A stretch of 64,000 bases of DNA from Blastococcus saxobsidens (GTDB lineage: Bacteria; Actinomycetota; Actinomycetes; Mycobacteriales; Geodermatophilaceae), in NCBI RefSeq assembly GCF_002938435.1, contig NZ_POQT01000001.1:124001-188000 (forward strand), in the 5' to 3' direction. Within the stretch, counting starts at the first letter, position 1; every line of letters starts with the position of its first letter. Of this stretch, positions 58,533 through 64,000 are shown one piece after another. Below the pieces are notes generated by a model. It saw only the letters and a list, made by a program, of their open reading frames with translations, did not search any database and had not been told where the DNA came from. The translations under genes were made by a program, and so were the position numbers.

Positions 58533-58967
58533 GTGAGCCGGACGACGCTGGACACCGCCGCGCTCGCGCACGACCTCCGCCTGGCGGTCATGCGCTTCTC
58601 GCGCCGGCTGCGCAACCAGCGCGTCGACACGTCGGTCACGCTCACCCACCTCGCCGCGCTGTCCACGCTCAAGCGGCACGGTCCGATGAGCCCGGGTGAG
58701 CTGGCCGGCCACGAGCGGGTCCAGCCGCCCTCGATGACGCGGGTCGTCGTCGCGCTCGAGGGGATGGGGCTGGTCACCCGCACGCCGCACCCGACCGACG
58801 GGCGGCAGGTGGTCATCGAGCTGACGGCCGCGGCCGAGGAGATGCTCTCGGTCGAGGCCCGGGCGCGGGAGGCCTGGCTGGCGGGGCGGCTGCAGGAGCT
58901 CACCGCCGAGGAGCGCACGGTGCTCCGCGAGGCGGCCGAGATCATCGACAAGCTGGCCAGTGGGTGA
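58533..58967 (+). CDS. MarR-family regulator
   Basis: A 144-residue winged-helix repressor: TSVTLTHLAALSTLKRHGPMSPGELAGHERVQPPSMTRVVVALEGMGLV and wing RTPHPTDGRQVVIELT. Its stop overlaps the GTG of an MFS exporter gene (GTGA), a standard repressor-efflux pair; a homologous MarR (Rv0880) sits at the same place in mycobacteria. Leaderless GTG at 58533, probably autoregulated through the palindrome at 58512. Confidence 0.93.
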   Translation: MSRTTLDTAALAHDLRLAVMRFSRRLRNQRVDTSVTLTHLAALSTLKRHGPMSPGELAGHERVQPPSMTRVVVALEGMGLVTRTPHPTDGRQVVIELTAAAEEMLSVEARAREAWLAGRLQELTAEERTVLREAAEIIDKLASG

Positions 58968-60346
58968 CCTGGACGAGCACTGACCAGTCGATTCCCGAGC
59001 CCGGCAACGGGATGTTCCGCGCCCTGCGGGTGCGGAACTTCCGCCGCTACGCCTCGGCGAACCTCTTCAGCCTGACCGGCACCTGGATCCAGCGGATCGG
59101 CCAGGACTGGCTGGTGCTCCAGCTCTCCGACGACAGCGGCGTGGCCCTCGGGCTGATCACCGCGCTGCAGTTCGGCCCGTCGCTGCTGCTCAGCATGTAC
59201 GGCGGCGTCCTGGCCGACCGCTACTCCAAGCGCCGCATGCTGCTGGCCACCCAGGCGTGCATGGGGCTGCTGTCGCTGGTCCTCGGTCTGCTGGTCGTCG
59301 CCGACGTGGTCGCCCTCTGGCACGTCTTCGTGCTGGCGGGGGCGCTGGGGGCCGTCTCGGCCATCGACGCGCCGGTGCGCCAGGCCTTCGTGTCGGAGAT
59401 GGTCGGGCCGGCGCTGCTCACCAACGCCGTCAGCCTCAACTCCACGATCTTCAACGGGGCCCGGCTGATCGGGCCCGCGGTGGCCGGCCTGCTCATCGGT
59501 GCGGCGTCGGGCAACACCGCTCCGGCGTTCCTCCTCAACGCGGCCAGCTTCGCCTTCACCATCACCGCGCTGGCCGGGATGCGGACCGACGAGCTGCAAC
59601 CCAGCCCGCCGGTGGCGCGGGGCCGCGGTCAGCTGCGCGAGGGGCTGGCCTACACCTGGGCGCACCCGGACCTCGTCCTGGCCATGACGCTCGCCTTCGT
59701 GCTGGGCACCTTCGGCTTCAACTACCAGGTGACCATCGCGCTGATGGCCCGCGAGACCTTCGACCTGGGCGCCCAGGCCTTCGGGCTGCTCTCCACCTGC
59801 TTCGCCGTGGGCTCGCTGTCGGGTGCGCTGCTGTCCACCCGGCGCAGCGTGCGGCCGCGGCAACGGTTCCTGGTCGGCTCGGCGGTGCTCTTCGGCCTGC
59901 TCACCGTCGTCTCCGGGCTCATGCCCACGTACGTGGCCTTCGCCCTCATGCTGGTGCCCACCGGTGCGGCCGGGCTCATGTTCAGCGTGGCCGCCAACAG
60001 CTTCGTGCAGCTGGGCGTGGACCCGCAGATGCGCGGCCGGGTCATGGCCCTGTACTTCATGTGCTTCATGGGCGGCACCCCGGTCGGTGCCCCGCTGGTC
60101 GGCTGGATCTCCGAGCACCTCGGGGCGCCGTGGGGGCTGATCCTCGGCGGCGCCATCTGCGTCGTCGCCGGCCTGGCCGCGGCCGCCTGGCTGGCGCGGC
60201 GCCGGACCGTGCGGCTGGAGCTGGGGCGCACGCCGCTGCGCCTCCGCCTGCGGGTGGGAGCGCAGCGGGCCGCCGTCCCGTCGCCGCGGCTGCGGGCCGA
60301 GGAGGAGAAGATGGCCGAGCAGGCGCCGGGCCAGCAGTCGCTCTGA
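58964..60346 (+). CDS. MFS transporter coupled to MarR
   Basis: A 460-residue MFS protein of the MFS_3/enterobactin-exporter type: YASANLFSLTGTWIQRIGQDWLV at helix 1, VLADRYSKRRMLL in the 2-3 loop, and RGRVMALYFMCFMGGTPVGAPLVGWI. Long basic C-terminal tail. It likely exports a toxic compound or siderophore under MarR control. Confidence 0.92.
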   Translation: MTWTSTDQSIPEPGNGMFRALRVRNFRRYASANLFSLTGTWIQRIGQDWLVLQLSDDSGVALGLITALQFGPSLLLSMYGGVLADRYSKRRMLLATQACMGLLSLVLGLLVVADVVALWHVFVLAGALGAVSAIDAPVRQAFVSEMVGPALLTNAVSLNSTIFNGARLIGPAVAGLLIGAASGNTAPAFLLNAASFAFTITALAGMRTDELQPSPPVARGRGQLREGLAYTWAHPDLVLAMTLAFVLGTFGFNYQVTIALMARETFDLGAQAFGLLSTCFAVGSLSGALLSTRRSVRPRQRFLVGSAVLFGLLTVVSGLMPTYVAFALMLVPTGAAGLMFSVAANSFVQLGVDPQMRGRVMALYFMCFMGGTPVGAPLVGWISEHLGAPWGLILGGAICVVAGLAAAAWLARRRTVRLELGRTPLRLRLRVGAQRAAVPSPRLRAEEEKMAEQAPGQQSL

Positions 60347-60411
60347 GGCGGCTGCCCCCGCCCGGGCGTACCGTCGGCACCACCGGTTCCCATCGGGCGC
60401 AGGGGGCGGAC

Positions 60412-60798
60412 ATGTCCACCGCACTGATCCAGCTCGTCGCGATCCTCGCCGGCTTCGCCGCGGTTGTCGTCCTCTTCGGTCCGCTGACCCGGTGGCTGGA
60501 GCGCCGGTCGGCCCGTCGGCACGCGGCGCGGAACCCCGCCCCCTCCGGCCGTCCGCTGGAGCGCGTGGCCGCCGACCTGCGCCGGCTCGGGCGGCAGGTG
60601 GACCTGGTCCCGGCCGGTGCGCCCATGGCCCGGCGCCGGGGACTGCTCGCCGCCTACGACGACGTCCTGCTGGAGGCCGCGGGCATGCTCGGCGTGCCGT
60701 CGTCGCTGGCCGGCTGCCCCGAAGGGCGTGCTCGTGAGGTCGAGCGGCTGCGCCTGGTCGCCGAGCTGCGGCGGGCCGGACTGCGGGTGCCCGTCTGA
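60412..60798 (+). CDS. Small membrane-anchored protein
   Basis: A 128-residue protein: one N-terminal helix (LIQLVAILAGFAAVVVLFG) and a soluble helical domain ending ARREVERLRLVAELRRAG-like (actual EGRAREVERLRLVAELRRAG). Function unknown; similar proteins recur in this bacterial group. A -10-like TACCGT (60369-60374) would give a 30-nt leader, with GGGGCGGA before the ATG. Confidence 0.72.
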   Translation: MSTALIQLVAILAGFAAVVVLFGPLTRWLERRSARRHAARNPAPSGRPLERVAADLRRLGRQVDLVPAGAPMARRRGLLAAYDDVLLEAAGMLGVPSSLAGCPEGRAREVERLRLVAELRRAGLRVPV

Positions 60799-61442
60799 AC
60801 CCCGCCTCCGCCCGGCGGCTGTTCTTCGCCGTCGACCCGCCCGTGCCCGCCCGGGACGACCTCGACCGAGCCCTCGCCCCGCTCCGGGACGCCCCCGGTG
60901 CGCCCCGGTGGGGGACGCCGGAGCGGTGGCACCTGACGCTGCTGTTCCTCGGCCGGGTGCCCGAGGCGCAGGAGCCCGCGCTGGTGACCGCCGCGGCGCC
61001 GGCGGTGGCCGGGACCCCGCCCATGACGCTCCGGCTGGCCGGCGGTGGGCGGTTCGGCTCGGCGCGGCGGCCCCAGGTGGCCTGGGTGGGACTCGACGGC
61101 GACGTCGCCCCGCTGGTGGGGCTGGCCGGCCGGCTCGCGGGCGTCGCGCGGCAACTGGGCCTGCCGGTGGAGGACCGCCCGTTCCGCCCGCACCTCACGC
61201 TGGGCCGCTGGCGGCCCGGCCGGCCCGCCGACGGCGCGCTGACCGACCGGCTGGCGGGCTACCGCGGCCCGGAGTGGCCGGTGCGCGAGGTGCGGCTGTG
61301 GGAGAGCCGGCTGGGGCGGACCCCCGCCTACGAGGTCGTCGCCTCCTGGACGGTCACCACGCGTACTCCATGGGCGCGGGCCGATAGCCCGGGAAGATCT
61401 CGTCCAGCCGGGCCAGGGACGCGTCGTCCAGCTCGACCGTGA
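60795..61442 (+). CDS. thpR: RNA 2',3'-cyclic phosphodiesterase (ThpR/LigT family), probable CTG start
   Basis: A 2H phosphoesterase, about 215 residues. The two catalytic HxTL motifs are WHLTLLFLG and FRPHLTLGRW. The first beta-strand RRLFFAVDPP, essential to the fold, lies upstream of the first GTG (60843); the only possible start before it is CTG at 60795, whose TGA half is the stop of the previous gene (CTGA overlap). The 3' end runs 89 bp over the convergent aldo/keto reductase gene. The native C-terminus may be near YEVVASW, with the tail being overlap-derived. Confidence 0.82.
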   Translation: MNPASARRLFFAVDPPVPARDDLDRALAPLRDAPGAPRWGTPERWHLTLLFLGRVPEAQEPALVTAAAPAVAGTPPMTLRLAGGGRFGSARRPQVAWVGLDGDVAPLVGLAGRLAGVARQLGLPVEDRPFRPHLTLGRWRPGRPADGALTDRLAGYRGPEWPVREVRLWESRLGRTPAYEVVASWTVTTRTPWARADSPGRSRPAGPGTRRPARP

Positions 61443-62322
61443 GCGCGGTCAGCGCGCCCTCGAGCTGCTCCATCGTGCGCGGCCCGACGATCGGCGCGGT
61501 CACGGCAGGCTGGTGCAGCAGCCAGGCCAGACCGACGTCGGCCGGCGCGGAGCCGAGGTCGTCGCACAGCGCCTCGTACTGCTCGAGAGCGGGGCGGTGC
61601 GCCTCGATCCGCTTCTGCTGCCGGTCCTCGGTGCGGCGGGTGCCCTCCGGCTTCTGCAGCGCCCCGGCCAGCAGGCCGCCGGCCAGCGGGCTCCACGGCA
61701 GGATGCCCACTCCGTGGTGCAGCGCGGCCGGCAGCACCTCCAGCTCCACGTGCCGGGTGAGCAGGTTGTAGTGCGACTGCTCGCTGACCAGTCCGGTGGA
61801 GTTGCGGCGGGCCGCGATCGCGTTGGCCTCGACGATCTGCCAGGCGGCGTGGTTGGAGGAACCGACGTAGAGCACCTTGCCCTGGGCGACGAGCGTCTCG
61901 CAGGCCTGCCAGATCTCGTCCCACGGCGTGCGGAGGTCGACGTGGTGGAACTGGTAGAGGTCGATCCAGTCGGTGCCCATCCGGCGCAGCGAGCCCTCGC
62001 AGGCGCGCACGATGTTGCGGGCGCTGAGGAACGTGTCGTTGGGCCAGTCCGACATGCCGCCGTAGACCTTGGTGGCCAGGACCGTCTTCTCGCGGCGCTC
62101 CCCGCCCTGGGCGAACCAGCTGCCGAGCACCTCCTCGGTGCGGCCCTTGCCGGCGTCGAAGCCGTAGACGTTGGCCGTGTCGAAGAAGTTGATGCCCTCG
62201 TCCAGCGCGCGGTCCATGATCGCGTGGGAGTCGGCCTCGGCCGTCTTCCAGCCGAAGTTCATGGTTCCCAGGCACAGCCTGGAGACCTGCAGGCCGCTGC
62301 GACCCAGGTGCGTGTACTCCAT
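61354..62322 (-). CDS. Aldo/keto reductase
   Basis: A 322-residue NADPH-dependent reductase with the full catalytic tetrad: Asp and Tyr in FFDTANVYG, Lys in VLATKVYGG and His in YQFHHVD. The C-terminal cofactor motif is APIVGPRTMEQLEGAL. It is of the Tas/YajO-like branch; the substrate is not known. ATG at 62322 follows CAGGGT by 7 nt. Confidence 0.94.
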   Translation of the reverse strand: MEYTHLGRSGLQVSRLCLGTMNFGWKTAEADSHAIMDRALDEGINFFDTANVYGFDAGKGRTEEVLGSWFAQGGERREKTVLATKVYGGMSDWPNDTFLSARNIVRACEGSLRRMGTDWIDLYQFHHVDLRTPWDEIWQACETLVAQGKVLYVGSSNHAAWQIVEANAIAARRNSTGLVSEQSHYNLLTRHVELEVLPAALHHGVGILPWSPLAGGLLAGALQKPEGTRRTEDRQQKRIEAHRPALEQYEALCDDLGSAPADVGLAWLLHQPAVTAPIVGPRTMEQLEGALTALTVELDDASLARLDEIFPGYRPAPMEYAW

Positions 62323-62329
62323 GGGAACC

Positions 62330-62342
62330 ACCCTGGCACCCT
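62330..62342. promoter_or_regulatory. Back-to-back leaderless promoters (aldo/keto reductase and thioesterase)
   Basis: CAGGGT (minus, 62335-62330) and CACCCT (plus, 62337-62342), each with a 7-nt spacer to ATG or GTG. The two -10 elements are 1 bp apart; the whole gap is 27 bp. Confidence 0.5.
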
Positions 62343-62349
62343 GTTCGCC

Positions 62350-63183
62350 GTGTCGCAGACCGATGGACCTCCGCCCGCGCCCACCTCGGCGTTCGACACC
62401 GCGACCGACGTCCGCCGGTCCGAGGGCGGCGGGCTCGTCGCCGAGCTCGATCCGGGGTGGGACATCGGCGGCGGCATCCTCAACGGCGGGTACCTGCTGG
62501 CGGTCGTCGGCCGGGCCGCGGTCCTGGAGAGCCCGCACGCGCACCCGGTCGCGCTGTCGGCCAGCTACCTGCGCGCGCCCGCCGCCGGTCCGGCGACGCT
62601 GACCGTCCTCCCGGGTCCGGCCGGCCGCACGCTGGCCCACTCGCTCGTCACGCTGTCCGACGACGGCGGCCCCGCCCTCACGGTCCAGGCCACGACGGCG
62701 ACGCTCACCTCCACGACGTCGGAGTACTCCCACCCGATGCCCGACGTCCCGCCCGTCGAGGAGTGCTTCTCCGTCGCCGAGCACCGCGACCTCGCGCCCC
62801 CCGGCGTGCAGGTGCCGGGGCTGTCGCTGCGCGTGGACACCCGTCTCGACATCGCCACCGCGGGATGGGCGTTCGGGCAGCCCTCGGGCGAGCCCGTCCT
62901 GCGGGCGTGGATGCGGTTCACCGACGGCCGCGAGCCCGACCCGCTCGCGCTCCTGACCTTCGGCGACGCCCTCCCGCCCACCAGCTTCGCGATGGGCAAC
63001 CTGGGCTGGGCGCCGACGGTCCAGCTGCAGGTGCTCGTCCGTGCCCTGCCGGCACCCGGCTGGTGCCTGGTCGAGGCCCGTTCCAGCGAGATCTCCGGCG
63101 GCTGGGTCGACGAGGACTACCGGATCTGGGACTCCACCGGCCGGCTGGTCGCGCAGAGCCGTCAGCTCGCGCGCTCGCCCTGA
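62350..63183 (+). CDS. Acyl-CoA thioesterase, double-hotdog (TesB-like)
   Basis: A 277-residue two-hotdog thioesterase (4HBT_3 type): WDIGGGILNGGYLLAVVGRAAV in the first half, and the second half with GEPVLRAWMRFTDGREPDPLALLTFGDALPPTSF and SSEISGGWVDEDYRIWDSTGRLVAQSRQLA, the active-site region of TesB-like proteins. Hydrolyses acyl-CoA; chain preference unknown. Confidence 0.88.
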   Translation: MSQTDGPPPAPTSAFDTATDVRRSEGGGLVAELDPGWDIGGGILNGGYLLAVVGRAAVLESPHAHPVALSASYLRAPAAGPATLTVLPGPAGRTLAHSLVTLSDDGGPALTVQATTATLTSTTSEYSHPMPDVPPVEECFSVAEHRDLAPPGVQVPGLSLRVDTRLDIATAGWAFGQPSGEPVLRAWMRFTDGREPDPLALLTFGDALPPTSFAMGNLGWAPTVQLQVLVRALPAPGWCLVEARSSEISGGWVDEDYRIWDSTGRLVAQSRQLARSP

Positions 63184-63304
63184 TGACCGACCGCGGCACA
63201 GCACCGGCGTGGTGGCCGAGCATGCGGTGGTGCGCCCGCCGGCCGGAGCCGTTCCCGTCGCGGAAGGCTGACCAGGGCCCTCCCCGATGATCAGGGGACC
63301 TGAT

Positions 63305-63351
63305 CGTTCCGGGTCCCCCTCGCGGTCGACCACGAGGGAGGACCCGGAACG
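63305..63351. terminator. Long bidirectional terminator hairpin
   Basis: 12 bp (CGTTCCGGGTCC with its complement) plus 6 bp (CCCTCG/CGAGGG) separated by one bulged A, loop of 10 nt, between convergent thioesterase and TetR genes. A smaller perfect hairpin, GATCAGG/CCTGATC, lies just before it (63289-63305). Confidence 0.8.
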
Positions 63352-63366
63352 GTGAGGGAGGACGGG

Positions 63367-63987
63367 TCAGGGCTTCGGTAGGTCGACGTCGCCGGTCAGG
63401 TACCGCTGGACGGTGGGGCCGACCGCCGCCACGATCGACTCCGGTGACGCCGACGCCAGCGGCTCCACCCGGAGCACGTACCGGGCCATGACCAGCCCGA
63501 TCAGCTGGGAGGCGGCCAGCGAGCCCCGGGCCTCGCGCTCGGCGGCCGGCAACCCCAGGGTGCCGACCACCCGCCGCAGGATCTGGGAGACGAGGAACTC
63601 CCGCAGCAGCCGGGCGGTCCACTCGTTGGTCACCGCGGAGCGGACCAGCGCCAGCGCCGCCGGCCGCATCGGGCCGTCCCACACCCGCAGCAGCAGCCGG
63701 ACGACGTTCTCGCCCAGGTTCTCCGTGCCGCCGGCCAGTACCTCGGGCAGCAGCTCCGCGGGGTTCGCCGGCGCCTCGATCGCGGCCAGGAAGAGCTTGT
63801 CCTTGTTGCCGAAGTAGTGGTGGACGAGCGCGGGGTCGACGCCGGCGGCGGTGGCGATCTGGCGGATGGTGGCGCCGTCGAACCCGCGCTCGGCGAACGC
63901 GGCGCGGGCGGCGGCCAGGACGGCGTTCCGGGTGTCGGGGCTGCCCGGGCGTCGTCCGGTCCGTCGGCGGGGTTGCGCGGTGCTCAG
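63367..63987 (-). CDS. TetR-family regulator, probable CTG start
   Basis: A TetR repressor of about 206 residues: helix-turn-helix FDGATIRQIATAAGVDPALVHHYFGNKDKLFLAAI and a TetR_C_17-like C-terminal domain (GMARYVLRVEPLAS-type end). No ATG or GTG begins the conserved start STAQPRRRTGRRPGSPDTR; a CTG at 63987 stands 5 nt after a strong GGAGGAGG at the window edge. A start beyond the window cannot be excluded. Confidence 0.88.
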   Translation of the reverse strand: MSTAQPRRRTGRRPGSPDTRNAVLAAARAAFAERGFDGATIRQIATAAGVDPALVHHYFGNKDKLFLAAIEAPANPAELLPEVLAGGTENLGENVVRLLLRVWDGPMRPAALALVRSAVTNEWTARLLREFLVSQILRRVVGTLGLPAAEREARGSLAASQLIGLVMARYVLRVEPLASASPESIVAAVGPTVQRYLTGDVDLPKP

Positions 63988-64000
63988 TCGGTCCTCCTCC

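Overview
The window is very GC-rich with dense genes on both strands, many GTG starts, CarD, DUF3263, DUF2530, DUF3027, DUF5313 and DUF6458 family proteins, a bacterial XPB helicase and mycobacteria-like gene orders. It is a chromosomal segment of an actinobacterium. Protein style and order suggest a Geodermatophilaceae-type organism (Blastococcus, Geodermatophilus or Modestobacter); that genus-level guess is inference.

Region 1 (1-13.2 kb) is a conserved housekeeping block: clpC (5' end outside the window), mutY, a membrane protein, disA, radA, an LpqE-like lipoprotein, a UbiA-type prenyltransferase, carD, ispD-ispF, cysS and rlmB. From memory this matches the Rv3579c-Rv3596c area of Mycobacterium tuberculosis. 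It joins proteolysis, base-excision and recombination repair with c-di-AMP synthesis, RNA polymerase control and isoprenoid precursor synthesis.

Region 2 (12.7-25.7 kb) holds a CBS protein, DUF445, an HtrA-like protease, a FetB-like permease, tRNA-Thr(TGT), RarD, DUF3263, a LytR_C protein, a striking fusion of a secreted alpha/beta hydrolase with an ABC ATPase plus its permease, and a HAD phosphatase.

Region 3 (25.7-31.3 kb) has a SAM-type riboswitch before a threonine-synthase family gene, a cold-shock gene with a long leader, groEL behind two CIRCE operators, DUF72, and an acidic/basic protein built of seven 11-residue repeats that recall group 3 LEA desiccation proteins.

Region 4 (31.3-45 kb) carries an oxidoreductase, DUF4031, an HD phosphohydrolase coupled to an M20 peptidase, a scramblase-like protein, a compact UvrA paralogue, a candidate structured small RNA, a DEAD/DEAH helicase, an orphan PIN protein and XPB.

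Region 5 (45-64 kb) contains the XPB-partner protein, cspB, an MFS and lipoprotein pair, DUF3027/DUF2530 (again a mycobacterial order, Rv0861c-Rv0880), a purine permease, a MarR-MFS pair, a ThpR-like phosphoesterase, an aldo/keto reductase, thioesterases and a TetR regulator that runs to the window edge.

A feature visible across the whole window is leaderless expression: more than twenty genes have a -10-like hexamer (TANNNT or a C-first variant) ending 6-8 nt before an ATG or GTG start, often as back-to-back divergent pairs. No CRISPR array, insertion sequence, prophage or rRNA was seen. Gene content looks vertically inherited and mostly housekeeping.
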